Source: Pachyseris speciosa
Lineage: Eukaryota; Cnidaria; Anthozoa; Scleractinia; Pachyseridae
Direction: 5' to 3'
Length of the DNA stretch: 64,000 nucleotides
Assembly (NCBI GenBank): GCA_016490735.1
Contig: JAEMWC010000755.1
Span: forward strand, 210,001-274,000
The notes beneath the pieces were generated by a model, which made no database searches, was not told where the DNA came from, and was given only the letters and a program-made list of their open reading frames with translations. The position numbers and the translations under genes are program-made. Below, in pieces: positions 11,886 to 24,000 of this stretch. Every line of letters starts with the position of its first letter. The stretch's first letter is position 1.

Positions 11886-13036
11886 CAAAAATAAAGGCGT
11901 TAACGCCATAAAATCTTGCCCCGTATCAACAAACACAGCTCTTCGACACCTGAAGGTAAGTATTGCAGTTTAGAGCGGTACCATATTGAAATTTATAATT
12001 TAATTCGAAATAGTCCCTCAGCAGACTTATGGAACATTCTTATTGAACTGGCTACAAAATGCAGACGATTCGTGTACTTTTCAGTGTCCTTAATCGATTT
12101 AGTTTCAGGGAAATAAAACAAAATATTCAAGCATTCGTAACACGTTATTTTGAAAGCTGTTATATTATAGCATGTAAATTGATGCTATTTGGTGCGTATT
12201 GTTTATACCTGCAACGATTTCTATCAGTTTACTTGTTATGGCACCCGGCGAACTTCTCATTAGGACTGATGTCGACCGTACGTCAGCCTTCCTCGCCATT
12301 CTGCAAGGAAATAGTTTCTTAAAATGTAAGCCCTGGCCAAACCATCGAACAAAGTTAAATTCAACATTCCAACTTTGCTCGATCCAACATCGTTCGACCT
12401 TTTGGTAGGGGGGCGTTGGGGTCTACTAGAAACCGAGAAACCGCTCAAAAAAGCACCCAAAACCGAAAAACCGAAGTGAATTTCGATTAAAACCGAAAAC
12501 CGGAAACCAAACCATCAAAAATGAAAATTTACAGACCCGAATTTCCAAATCCTTAATGGGCCTGATACATTTGTGGCACGTGGAGAATACAGACTAAATT
12601 TTGTTAATTTCATCACGTATTTGTGGATGCTATTTGTGAATCAGCAGGCCCGTAGACAGGTTTTTGCGTGGGGAGGTGCGTTTGAGCGCCGAAGGCTCGA
12701 AATGACGGGAGCCGAAGCCGCGAGAGTCAAGGGGAGTCCGGGGACTTATTTGTTGTTAATTGCCAAAGTGTATTTGCGGAATTGTAGAAGGACTGAAACA
12801 CTTCCTGGTTTCAAGCTGAAGGTTAAAATTAAATATGAGACAGAAAAATATATTAGCATTAAAAACAATGCGATAGATAAATTTAATACTGAGCAAATGG
12901 GAGTTGGCATCGGGCTCTGTCATTTAACAAGACATGTGTAGTTGTAGGTAAAGAGTAAGTAATAATTTCGTGTATGTTTGTGTCTTCTGTATTTATAAGG
13001 GTCTATTATATACTATTGCCTATGTGTGTAAATGAG
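11886..13036. other. No gene seen; AAACCGA-rich patch
   Basis: No domain is recognised in the frames at 11916-12116, 12059-12322 or 12573-12941. The patch 12428-12515 repeats AAACCGA-like words irregularly. It is too imperfect for a telomere-type array. Confidence 0.45.
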
Positions 13037-13049
13037 TAATCTGTTAGTC

Positions 13050-13168
13050 AAATGAAGCATGATCCTCGCAGTTGTGAACGCAATTTATGCAATTGCGAAA
13101 AGAAGCCTGAAAAAAATTCAGGACTTCAACGGGGTTTGAACCCGTGACCTCGCGACTACCGGTGCGAT

Positions 13169-13199
<31 letters not shown>

Positions 13200-13364
13200 T
13201 GTTGGGAGCAGGTCAATTGTGGGTTCATATGTTCCCGTGAAAGAAATGAGTGTGAATGATATATGAAATGAATCATATATGAAGTGAAATGAAATCAAGG
13301 ATCATGCTTCATTTGATTTCATTTCCGCAGTTCATATATGATTCATTTCATATATCATTCACAC
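13050..13364 (-). mobile_element. tRNA-derived SINE (family S1), 13-bp TSD
   Basis: On the minus strand a tRNA-like head (about 13193 down to 13121) reads GGCTTCATAGCTCAGTTGG, an A-box-like region, then GGGTTCAAACCCCGTTGAAG (B box). A tail follows with GCAATTGCATAAATTGCGTT. The element is flanked by TAATCTGTTAGTC at 13037-13049 and 13365-13377. The part beyond the head (13249-13364) is self-complementary around GAATGATATATGAAATGA. The anticodon arm does not pair well, so it is not a working tRNA gene. Confidence 0.8.
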
Positions 13365-13377
13365 TAATCTGTTAGTC

Positions 13378-15350
13378 TATGTAATTGTTAGCAGAATTTT
13401 GTAAAGTTCATAATAAAATTAAATTTAAAAAAAAGAGACTACGTTTTGTGCGTTTCGAAGGCCCTTACATAGAAAATCAGACAGTAAAGATCAAACGTTA
13501 AAACGTCAACACTTAAGAAAAAATTCTTGGTCGAAATGGATTTTCGACTTAATCTTTGAGCAGTGTGCCAAGCTCAAGCCTCCTTGCATGAACGCTTCTG
13601 GACAAACAAATCAACCACTTCGCCCAGACTGATGTCTGTATCGTACGTAGTGAATGTGCATTGACGCTAGCGAAGAGGGCCTTCCTTGAGCCATGCTGAC
13701 TCTGTTGTAAGTGTGGAGCCGTCGTAGAGCTCCTCAGTCAGACATCCGCAACTGGTGGCTGAAATATGAAAATTGTGAAGCAGTTCTTCAAAAGGACGTA
13801 AATATTTGGTTCAAATCCCTCAAGGCTTTTGCAGCGGTATTGGGTCTTTGCTCTTTTGGCTTCGAGCTGTATCCGAAATAGTCTTCCAGCAAATTCCAAC
13901 AGGGAGTCGCATCGCGAACATAACTGAATGAAAACAGTTCATTACATCGGGTTTCATTTCAAACTACACAATAAGCGAGTCAGGAGGCAAACACTACAGT
14001 TACTTTGCGTTTACCTTTTTTGTCATAACTTACTTTCTTTTTAATCGCCGGTATTTACTAAAGGAACTTTCGCACCCCCCCCCCCCCCTCCCTGTCCTCC
14101 CTCCTTACGGGCCTCATTCAGGAATATCTTCTAGTTTCTTTCCAATTAGGGATTCTTAACCACTCCCTGGTTTTGTCACTTGTCACCATCATTTACATCA
14201 CGAACAGCTCTGGTACCACAGACGCTACAAATACCTTTCGTTTCCGTGCTTCGCCGTTTGAAATTCCCGGAGAATATTCGTAGAGAATATTTATCATCAC
14301 TTAGGGCTTTTGCTGCATTAGGTCCTTTGCGCTCCTTTTTAAATTGCTTGTTTTTAGCTTCAAGACACATTCTTGCGCATTCAACAGCAACGTCTCCGAT
14401 GACATGGTATTCTTTCAAATGACTTGTTGAAGAAATCAGTAGTATGATTTGACAAGTCGCTCCTAATTGGACGAAACGCTTTACGCACGTGCGAGAAAGC
14501 CATTTCACTGCTGTGATTGCCCATAAGAATTTTTTAAGCTGGTTTTCTTATGAAGAAAACTGTAAGTAAATCTCGGTATGTATATATTCAATAGTGTTCT
14601 GTTCTGTTAATTCCTTCATCCCATGACACAGCCAGCACAAAAACTAAAGGTCAAACGCCGGTAAAGGACGTTTATATTTATATTTTTGCGACATTTCCGA
14701 AAAATTGTGTTGGTAGAAAGGAGTATATATAGCTACACTGCTCATTACATTTGATGAAGAGACGAAAGCAATATTTTGACTACCAACGTTATCGAAGGTT
14801 TTAATTTAATAACTTTTCTTAATCAATAATATTTTACGCTTAATGTATGGTCTCGAGGGAAACAGTTTGCCGAGACTCCTGATGTTTCCCTGTTACTATG
14901 ACAATTATAATGTTTGGAAATTTCAACAGGCACATGCATGGTTTGTTTCTCTCCAGAATAATTATCGCTTAATAAGTTGCGTTTAAACTGAGCGAGATGT
15001 GCTAGTCCACAACTCCGTAATCAAAATAAAAAAAAAACGACATTGACGTAAATTCACATAAGCCTTGCATGGGAAGTTAGCATATAGTTTTTCGAGGAAA
15101 GAGCTTGAAGGCTGATCGAGTAGTTCAGTCTGAATTTTAACAAAGTAACTGGGTTTCAGGAGTTTAATGTAATGGCAATAAAATTCTAAAACTCTAGGTC
15201 ATGATGGCTTATTATGGTCATGGTGTTCATGCCGTGGAGCTGTCACAGAGAATCCACTCTCAAAGAAGATTTCTTTCGCTTAGAAAGTGATACAAGCCCT
15301 AGAATAGATCAATACCGTGCCAAACAAGTATTCTCTTTCATTTGAACCCA
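13378..15350. other. No gene seen; poly-C run
   Basis: About 2 kb of AT-rich DNA without a recognisable gene. The overlapping frames at 14176-14508 show no domain. A C run near 14077-14092 may be uncertain in length. Confidence 0.5.
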
Positions 15351-15362
15351 ACAAAATAAAAT

Positions 15363-15487
15363 GCCATCAAATGAAGAATGATCCTCGCAGTTGTGAACGC
15401 AATTTATGCAATTGCGAAAAGAAGCCTGAAAAAAATTCAGGACTTCAACGGGGTTTGAACCCGTGACCGCGCGATTACCGGTGCGAT

Positions 15488-15528
<41 letters not shown>

Positions 15529-15704
15529 AGGTCAATTGAGGGTTCATATGTTCCCATGAAAGAAATGAGTGTGAATGATATATGAAATAAATCATACATG
15601 AACTGCGGAAATGAAATCAAATGAAGAATGATCCTCGAAGTTGTGAACGCAATTTATGCAATTGCGAATTTTATTTTGTGAATGATTTATTTCATATATC
15701 ATTC
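15363..15704 (-). mobile_element. tRNA-derived SINE (family S1), 12-bp TSD
   Basis: Same family and orientation as 13050-13364, with the tRNA-like head at about 15514-15442. ACAAAATAAAAT flanks it at 15351-15362 and 15705-15716. It includes a partial second unit (15615-15668, starting AATGAAGAATGATCCTCG) joined to an inverted copy of the end sequence, so it is a rearranged dimer. Confidence 0.75.
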
Positions 15705-15716
15705 ACAAAATAAAAT

Positions 15717-16385
15717 ACGTTGAAATTGAAACAGGCCGCCACAAAAAAAGTCAAATGTTTTGCGAGTCCGGTCCAAACGTAAAATCTTCCAGACTACGCG
15801 CAAACGGTTATGGGAAAATTGAGTTTGTTTATGGCCGCCATCTTGGGCAGGCCTGAACTTGGGGCTAAGAGCGTTTCTGCTGAGAACTACCTCTTTATAA
15901 AGTGGCCCTGGAAAGTTACTTCTTGCTGAGGTAAGCCCTAATTTTTGTTGTGTTTTTATTCGACTGGTGACTGCAGTTTATCCAGAGCAATCGTATCAAA
16001 ACTCAACCCGCAACCAGAGTCCCTTCGAAACGTTGCTCATCTGTTTTATTAGTGAATTTACTTCTATTTTAACCCTAGAAAAGCACTGATGCTAGATTTG
16101 AGAATACCCCACCACTTAACATTCATCTTTATAAGCTGCTCCTGCAGTCCCGCAGTCGGCAAGATGAATTTATTCTAAAGCCGCTCCCACAGTCCTGCAG
16201 TCTCGCATTCCTACAAATTTACATGTAACAACTCGCTGTTCAACCGACTGACACCATTTTCACGAAATTGTCACATCAACATTATTTTAAAAAAGCTAAA
16301 CGATAACAAACTTGTCATCGTTTCCGTGGACAGCTTATGGTGACGTTACCCTTCCAATGCGTGCTTTTTTAGAAACCAACAATTA
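15717..16385. other. No gene seen; promoter-like block shared with 42690
   Basis: 15760-15990 contains GGCCGCCATCTTGGG (a YY1-like word) and TGCTGAGGTAAGCC (donor-like). It resembles 42680-42870, which has GTCGCCATCTTGG and TTCTTAGGTAAGC in the same order. It could be an old duplicated first-exon region, but no coding sequence follows. Confidence 0.35.
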
Positions 16386-17545
16386 TATCTAAACTAGACT
16401 ACATGATTAGTATTGCATGTGATTGCTTGTATTTCATTGCTTGCATATTCTTTGAGGGCATTGACATTGACGCTCCAATGATATCTAAACTAGACAACAT
16501 GGATTAGTATTACATGTGATTACATATATTACATTGTTTGCCTTTTCTTTGAGGGCAGTGACATTGCCGCTCCAATGTGTGCTTTTTTAGGGACCTAGAT
16601 TACCGTATTTATTTGACTATAAGCCGAGTGATTTTTCTGTTAAATTAAACCACCGAGAGTAAATTTTTCACCAGAGAAGGGGGTTCGGCTTAATTTAGCC
16701 GATAACTTTCGGGGGAAAATTTTTCAAAGACCCAGAGACAACATGAAAATGAGAGCCAAAAACAAGTTTTCTGTGTTATCACTGACTTTTGCATATATGT
16801 GGTGGCTCGTAAAGGAGCCATTTGCTAGTTTTGCTTTAAGGAAGCTTTCATCAGTCATCGTTGACATCACACTTAACTTGTATCCTACTAGTATAAGCTT
16901 GTTATCTCCACAGAAGTCGTCACATTTCCTGTGAATTAATTGGGTCTACTCTGTGATGTTATTTGTAGAAGAAAGTCTTCAATAAACTTGAGCAAAACCA
17001 TCCTGTTTCTGCTTTTGGGATCAAGCACAACTGAGCGTGACTCAAAGCACGTTGCTGGCTTGGTAACCTCTCACTCACGTAGCCCGCCAGGTTATACAAG
17101 ATGGCGGGTCGTTTGCAACTTCGATCTTTTGTGTTTTGGAAATGTTGTGAGTTTTCTTGGCATAAAAAGGTTCCAAACATTTCCTAAAAGTTACAAGGTT
17201 CGTTAAAATTCCTTTATGGTGAAGGTATGGCATTGAATTTTTTAGATTTTCAACACCAATTCTCGCTGAAGTGTGGCACACGATCCATGCATTTTTTCTC
17301 CACGGAACTTTGGTATTCAATTTTCGAGTCTCGGCTTATAGCCAAGAGTTTCCTGGGGTTTTTTGGTGAACATCTGGTCACTACTCCACTTGCTAAGTTT
17401 AGGGTCTCGGCTTATAGCCGGGATCGGCTTATAGACAAATAAATACGGTATATCTAAACTAGACTACATGGATTAGTATTACATGTGATTACATGTATTG
17501 TACATCACATTGTTTGCCTTTTCTTTGAGAGAAATTTTCAACACC
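16386..17545. repeat. Imperfect tandem repeat (about 100-120 bp unit)
   Basis: Units begin TATCTAAACTAGAC at about 16386, 16482 and 17451. They continue ACATGRATTAGTATTRCATG and CTTTGAGGGCA. The last two units are separated by the inserted element 16603-17448. Confidence 0.8.
16603..17448. mobile_element. TA-flanked inverted-repeat transposon, non-autonomous
   Basis: The left end CCGTATTTATTTGACTATAA and its near-perfect complement at the right end (TTATAGACAAATAAATACGG) form inverted repeats of about 25 bp, flanked by TA. The 846-bp element sits inside a tandem repeat. A TA target suggests Tc1/mariner-like mobilisation (inference). No transposase frame is seen. Internal GGCTTATAGCC words recur near the ends. 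Confidence 0.8.
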
Positions 17546-18470
17546 GAAAATAATTATAGCCTTGCATGCAACAAACGTGTAACCCTCAGAATAATTTTTG
17601 ACCGTTTCAAGTGGCCAGTCAATTTGTACATATTATTCCTGTTTTAAGTGTGGTAGTGACAACCTTATCTTGTTTGAGAGAGCTGAAATAATCTACACAC
17701 TACATGCATTACACTATTTTCATATATACTCATGCCAATTACTCAATAACACAACAACAATGAGACAAAAGTGATTATTTTTTCGTTCTTTAAGCACACT
17801 AAACAACAGGCATGATATATGGGACAGGCCTAGTGACAAAATTATTCCATTCAAATTATCAATTCACTACTTCTCAACTTCAGGAGGAACAGTTCTATAC
17901 CATCTTAGCATTCAATATTTATTGACTGAGGGAACGCGGGACTGTGGAGCATTAGTTCTAAACCCATTTCCCATTCAAATTATCAATTCACTAATTCTCG
18001 ACTGCAGGACTGCTGGACTGCGGGAGCACCAGTTCTATACCATCTTTAGTAGCTTTCATTATTTATCAACTTAGGGAGTACAGGACTGTGGGAGCAACAG
18101 TTCTAAACCAATTAAACGTTCATAAATCGTTGACTGTGGGAGCACCAGTGATATAATAAGTTATCATTCAATATTTATTCATTCACCGACTGCAGGAGTA
18201 TAAGTGTAAGGGTGGGTGTACTCTTTGATTTATTTATTCTTAGTCATTTAACTAGATTCCTACTCAATGATGACAGGACCACGAGAGCATTAGATTTATG
18301 GCGCTCGCGTGTTGCAAGGTATTCTGAAATCGCTCCAAATTTAAAATAGGATTTAAAAAGTCTATTTTACAAGCTATATTTTGGTACATGTATGTTGTGA
18401 GAAAATAGAGAAAATACATCAGCTTAAAGGAGATTCGAAAATGAGTTATGGTATGTGAAATGGGGTTCAA
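17546..18470. repeat. Degenerate minisatellite around 17865-18205
   Basis: The word GGGAGCACCAGTTCTA or close variants recurs about every 80-120 bp (near 17890, 17945, 18020, 18080, 18140). It is joined to ATTCAATATTTATTGACT-like words. The flanks hold nothing else recognisable. Short relatives (CTCCCACAGTCCTGCAG) appear inverted at 16140-16210. Confidence 0.55.
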
Positions 18471-18471
18471 C

Positions 18472-19110
18472 AAAACACTGATTCCCTGTTTACTGATCCC
18501 CCTACTGATCCCCTCTAAAATTCACTGGAAAAACTAATAAAAACAACAAAATAAAAAATGTTATCAAAATTAAACATATGCTATATCTGCGAAAAGCCAT
18601 GACAACGGCAACAACGAAGACAGAAAGAAATGAAAACAGTATTGGAAAATGAACACAAGTGTCAAGCGAGCGACATAACAAACCAGAAGTCGTTCTGTTA
18701 AAATAAAACACCAATCAGCTCCAATCAACATGTTTGTTTTTCATCAAACTGTTTTCTATTCCTTCTGTCTTTGTTGTTGCCATTGTCGTGGCTTCTCACA
18801 GACACTGATAACATACTTGATAATGCTTCAATTTGTTTTGCGCTGGTTTATCGCAGAAGAGAACTGGGGTACTTGTAATGACTGTAAAACAAGTCAGAAA
18901 GTAGGTCCTCCATCGGACCAAGTTTCCGCTATCTTAAAACTGTGAGGTAAGCCAGAATTTATCCTTGAACTTGATTCCGCCTCAAATCTTTGCTTATTTT
19001 GTTGTTTTAGTTTTTCCAGTGAATTTTAGATCACTAAAATCAGTAGGGGGATCAGTAAGGGGATCAGTAGGGGATCAGTGGGGGATCAGTAAACAGGGGA
19101 TCAGTGTTTT
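18472..19110. mobile_element. Inverted-repeat element with ACTGATCCC arrays
   Basis: Left arm AAAACACTGATTCCCTGTTT runs to about 18555. It is complementary to the right arm about 18995-19110, ending AACAGGGGATCAGTGTTTT. The arms differ in the number of GGGGATCAGT words (2 left, 5 right). The interior has no recognised gene. I see no convincing TSD. Confidence 0.7.
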
Positions 19111-19310
19111 GTCCAAGCCCGTATAAAATAGTGATAAAATATACTGTTTTCCTGCTATTTCTCCAGAACAGTAATGGTGTCAGGCCTGTTCCTTTGCAAA
19201 ATGTACATAAAATAGGTTACTAAAATGCTGTTTGATCTACAGAGTCAATACCCTATGCAAAAGAGCTTTAAAATATACTATTTTATCCCTATTTTGGAGT
19301 TACTGTAGTT

Positions 19311-20076
19311 GGGTGTCTAGAAAATGCAGACCTAGAAAACTCACACTCTCCCCCCCCCCCCCCCCAAAAAAAAAATCTGGAAAACTCAGAACCCCCTTAT
19401 AACTATACAATTTCAAAAGTAAAATAAACGTGGGTAAAAGAATTTTCGTCCTTCAATAGAGTGAAATGTTATACCCTTATATCTTTATCACAAGGTAATA
19501 ACATTGTATTGTAATAATTGGCCCATTGATTAAAGCACAAGACCTAGAAAACTCAGACCCCCTCAATCTGCAAAACTCAGCCCCATTCAAAAGTACATGT
19601 ATAATAAACATGGGTAGAATGAATTTTCATCCTTCAGTACACTGAAATTGTATAGTTTTGAGGGGGGTCTGAGTTTTCTAGGTCTTGTGCTCTGATTAAA
19701 AAGCTGATTATAATAAATTATTATACCATGAGACGACAAGGTTCAAGTGTTTGTTATCTTGCAATAAATATAGGGGGTAACATTTCAGCGTGCTGAACAA
19801 CGAAAATGTATTTATTTCCACGTTTATTTTAATTTTCAAATCGTATGGTTTAGAGGGGGTCTGAGTTTTCTAGGTCTTGTGCTCTGATCAAGGGGCCGAT
19901 TATAATACAATGTTGTTACCTTGCGATAAATACAGGGTGTAACATTTCAGTGTATTGAGCAATGAAATTCGTTTTACCTACGTTTATTTTACTTTTCAAA
20001 TTGTACTAGTTATGAAGGGGTCTGAGTTTTCTAGGTCTGAGGCCTGAGTTTTCTAGGTCTGAGTTTTCTAGACACC
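19311..20076. mobile_element. Fold-back element, 11-bp TSD
   Basis: The ends GGGTGTCTAGAAAA and TTTTCTAGACACC are inverted. They are flanked by TTACTGTAGTT at 19300-19310 and 20077-20087. The body is made of roughly 190-bp units in both orientations (reverse at 19380-19560, forward at 19600-20030), each with a CTAGAAAACTCAGACC boundary. A related piece lies in TE1 (880-1325). No coding capacity. TSD length is longer than usual for Mutator-type elements. Confidence 0.75.
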
Positions 20077-20361
20077 TTACTGTAGTTCCCCATTATGGCT
20101 GGGTTTAAAATACACTATGATGATCCCCTTACCAAACAAAAAGTATGGGAATGATGTGGCAAATCTTGGGCTATATATAGCTCTTATGTGGAAATGATAT
20201 GGGAGGGTTGGGACCCAACCTATATATGGAATTGATATGGGACCAAACTTTGCCTGATTTCAAGCTACGGAAAGTATATGGGATGAAAAACTGATGTTAT
20301 CCATTATATGGGAGAGCTATGGGGATAGAATGTCCATTAGAATGCCCATTATCTAAAGGGA

Positions 20362-20690
20362 ATGATTCATCAAAGAAATATTTCAATCACTGAAGCTATT
20401 GAATATTTACCAATTAAACAATACTTTATAGCTCTTTTTATGTTTTCTTTCTTCAGTGTAACATTGCCCGCAACTTTTAGTGATTACTTCACAACAAATG
20501 GATATTTACATAAATACAATATCCGTTCAGCTTCTAATGTACACATAGGTCCTCTAAGAACGAATTATTATGGAACAGTCTACCTGAAAATGTAAAAGCT
20601 CAGAAATTGTGTAGTTTATTTAAATAATATCCAGAGAAACATATACAGAATCATATAGAGTAACAATATACAGTAAATTGATAGCTTACG
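20362..20690 (+). mobile_element. LINE C-terminal fragment
   Basis: A short frame reads LPATFSDYFTTNGYLHKYNI, then RSASNVHIGPLRTNYYGTVY. This matches the pattern seen at the end of CR1/Jockey-type RT ORFs (F..N...H.YNTR......P..RTN). It is truncated on both sides. Confidence 0.5.
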
Positions 20691-20842
20691 TTATTATTAT
20701 ATAGATTCAAACACGCCATTGAATTGTAATTTTAATTAGGTATTAGTTAAAGTTGTTGGGGATATCCCATAAAAGGTTCAGTAGAGCTTGCTGAGATCTC
20801 CTGCACCTATATATCTATTTTATACAGCGGTACTTTATTTAC

Positions 20843-20867
20843 AATGATGATGATGATGATGATGATC

Positions 20868-20902
<35 letters not shown>
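20843..20902. repeat. (GAT)n and (AAT)n microsatellites
   Basis: A GAT run passes directly into an AAT run. Confidence 0.9.
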
Positions 20903-20903
<1 letters not shown>

Positions 20904-20929
20904 TTGATCAATAATGATTTCTTAAAACA

Positions 20930-21291
20930 TAAGCAAGCAAATATTAACGTAGCCGGCGTTTCGACGTCATCGTGACACCATTCTCAAGATTTGATTTCCA
21001 TGCAGTCTCTACAAATTAGCATAATAACAAAGGATCAAAAGTTCTTTAAATTCGAATCGAGTCCGTTTGCACGTTTAGGGGTGGTTTAAGTTTTCTTATA
21101 AAAAAAAGCATCTCCTTAATTAGGCAGTCAAATTTGTTAGAACATTTAGTAAGCACGTGAAATTGTTCTGAAAGACAGGGAGGTACGTTCGAGTTGTGTT
21201 CGCTCAAATAATTAATGTTTACAGATCGGCGACGATTTTTGTTTGTGTCCATCAACGCGTTCGTGAAGATGACCGCGAGTGTAACGAACAT
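20930..21291 (-). mobile_element. Penelope-like element, 3' fragment
   Basis: The minus frame 21291-21046 reads LSEQFHVLTKCSNKFDCLIK, then EMLFFIRKLKPPLNVQTDSI. This is typical of the C-terminal side of Penelope-like GIY-YIG proteins (KFDCL..EMLFI..L.P.LN.Q.DSIR). The RT and the GIY-YIG core are absent. Downstream is GTTTCGACGTCATCGTGACA, like the 3' region of such elements. Confidence 0.6.
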
Positions 21292-21419
21292 ATGTTGGTT
21301 ACACTCGCGTTCGTGAAGGTGGTAAACAAAAAACTTACATTTTGTTCACTGATCCTGTTGAAAATGGTATCCCCTGCAAAAGTTCCTCTATACACCTTCT
21401 TGTTTCCAAAGACTTAAAT

Positions 21420-22440
21420 TTAATGAATTGACAGAGCGATCGAAGAAGCAACAAATGAAGTGTTTTTGCTCATTTTTGGATTTGACTGTTGTAGTAGAGT
21501 TTTCTTTGACTGGACCACTTTAAGTTGATAAAACCACACAAGATGTTTTCGTCTGAGTAATTATATGGTGGAAATAAGCCGTGTATTTCTTCAGGGAATC
21601 TCTTGTATTCCCAATTAACCCATCGGAATTAAACGGAAATTCTTCGATAACAAGGACCGCAACCACCTTTTATAAGCCCACAAGAATGAGAAACCTCCAC
21701 AAACCCATGTTTTCACTGAAACCGCTGATCACTGAATCTGGTCTCGGTCATTCTTATCTAAGGTCTTCAGTCTTTGAGCAAGCTAGTTCCCAGGAAAGCC
21801 GTGAGGTCGTAAAAGCATGCGCAACTCGCCTTGAACGTCACATTGCGTGTGCAAACAATGGAAAGTGCGAGTTTGCCTTCTGGCGCGTGGGTTTGAACAG
21901 ATCAGAGGAGTTTTATGGATTGGCTACGTTATACTGCTAAAAAAATTGATATTCCCAGGATTTTACGACTAATAAACACCAGGAAGAAAACAGACAGACA
22001 TAGTTCTTAAACCACAAAATGTCCCAGGCTGGCGAGAGAGAAAGGATCTGGGAATTGAACCCTATTTGTATGCAAATACGTTCTTTTGTTTCAGTAAACC
22101 GTATGGCCGGTAGTCACGTGAATGAAAACACTTTCAAGAAGGTATTGTCAAAAATTTTCTTACTTTACTTCGCTAAGGGACCAAACGACAAAAGAGAAGC
22201 AATGAAGCGTTCGGATTCAAAAGTTCTTTTGAACTTTTCAACTAGTGATGTTAAAGGGGCAGTATCACGCTATTGTACTTTCATTTTAAAAAGCTTAAAA
22301 CTGTCAATGCATCAGTGGAAACCTTAAAATAATGGTCTAGTTTTGCTGCTAAAGACTGTAGTACTGCATTGACACAATAAACTCCGGTATTCCATCAAAG
22401 ATGACGAGGATGGAAATGGATTGAAATTTGAAAAAACTTG
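21420..22440. other. No gene seen
   Basis: The frames at 21581-21940 and 22019-22327 carry no domain I recognise. The codon pattern gives no reason to call them. Confidence 0.5.
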
Positions 22441-22499
22441 CCATTATTTTTTCAAAATTTCAAGCTATGCATTGAAAAGTCACCAAAAAAATTATTATG

Positions 22500-23960
22500 A
22501 TTAGCTCTCCCTGCTAAAATTTCATTGGAATTCATCTTGCTGATTCTGTAGGAGCAATTTTCACACGATAACAAAAGGAAGTAATTTTGGTAGAATTGAA
22601 CCAAAAACAGCAAAAATCCGGGTGACAGTACTCCTTTAAGCATAACGCGGTCTCGGTTAGTTTACTACAATATATGAGAAATTTACTTTCAAGGATAACA
22701 TAGCTAAGTAGGACACCTCTGTGTGATGAGACGAAAATTCCGAATAGAATATCTTTAATTTCGAAAGAATTAACAGTTATTTTCATCGAGTTAAGCAATT
22801 CTTTCAATTCGCCCCCCAAACAACGTACACAATAGAAGAAGAGGTGTTCTAAAGTCTCTATCTCATTTCTGCAAAACTCACAAAGAGGAGATTGGACTTT
22901 TTTAAACCCAAGCAACATGTCGTTTGTATACAATATTCTGTTTAATATTTTGTATTGGAATTCCCTTAGCTTTGTGTCCAAGGTAGTTTCGTAAGGCAGT
23001 AAATATATTTTTTGCAAATCTAACTGAAAGATATTTGTGTTGAAAATTTCGTTGTATTTCTTTTGTGCTGTTGGCGTGTTGGATATATTGGAAATCGTAT
23101 ATTTCTTTTGAGTGAAGCTTCTCGAAGTTAGTAAATTTTCCTTTAATATATGCAAATAAAAGTCACCTGGAATTATACATCTCGTATTTAAGGCTTTTAA
23201 AGTTTTCCGCCATTCTTGTGGAAATTGCACTAAAAATACTAAAAAGTAAGAAATGGTCTATTGGCGAAAGTATTGAATGTAATGTCTCCTTGTTAGACTT
23301 TAATTCTCCCCTTGACTCGCATAGGTCGCCAACTTTAACAATCCCGATGTCAATGAGTCTTTGATTGCAAATTGATTTAGATTCAATACAAATAAAACGG
23401 TTATTCCAAATAACTTGGTTTGCTATTTCAGAGATTAAGAGAGGGTTATATTCGCTGAGAGAGGTCCATGCCGCTAAATATTCTTTGTAAACTCTGGGAG
23501 CTCTATGAGAAGCCGAGAATAGCTGAAATTACAATAAAACAGGAATTTTCCCCCGACTTTTTTGAGGTAGAAATCTAAGAAGAAATTCCATGTAGCTGCC
23601 TTATGATATAGGTACCTCTTAATGCAAATTATTCTTTGAACCGAGATCATTAACTCAATGTCGGGCATTTTTAAACCTCTTTATCAATTGAGTTAATCAA
23701 TGTTGTGCACTTCACTTTGTCTATTCCTTTCCATACGAAAGAATATAATAACTAGGTGCTAATTTTCTTTATAAACTCTTTATTTCTTGAGATAAGGGTA
23801 ATTTTATATAAAATCTTGGGAATAGCAAACGATTTAATGACTCGTGATTTCCCAAGTAATGTGAGTCCTCTCCAATCCCAGCATTTTAACACTCCTTTCA
23901 AAGATTTCTCAGTTGATTCGAAGTTAAGCTTGAAGAAGAGCTAGTAGTTTTTTGTAAAAT
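22500..23960 (-). mobile_element. L1/Tx1-like LINE, 3' half of RT ORF
   Basis: Minus strand, reading down from 23960. Frames give LGKSRVIKSFAIPKILYKIT, then VWKGIDKVKCTTLINSID, MPDIELMISVQRIICIKRYL and WNFFLDFYLKKVGGKF. The 23230-22532 frame follows with REFQYKILNRILYTNDMLL and the zinc-knuckle-like C-x2-C...ETLEHLFFYC. These are the conserved segments after the RT domain in Tx1/L1 elements. The 5' RT core is missing and several frameshifts are present, so it is dead. Confidence 0.8.
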
Positions 23961-24000
23961 TGATTCCTAAAATTTTTATAACCTTGCTTATTTAAAGTCA

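Noticed and set aside
12428..12515. Telomere-like AAACCGA words
   Set aside because: Irregular spacing and mixed words; not a telomeric array.
13121..13193. tRNA gene call (also at 15442-15514, 24239-24312, 51357-51427, 54593-54662)
   Set aside because: Box A and B words are present but anticodon arms do not pair and the heads sit in SINEs with TSDs or tails.
14176..14508. 110-codon minus frame with several Cys
   Set aside because: The C-x2-C near its end has no partner ligands; no homologue recognised.
16386..17545. CRISPR-like array
   Set aside because: Units are about 100 bp and contiguous, without short repeats and unique spacers; the genome is eukaryotic.
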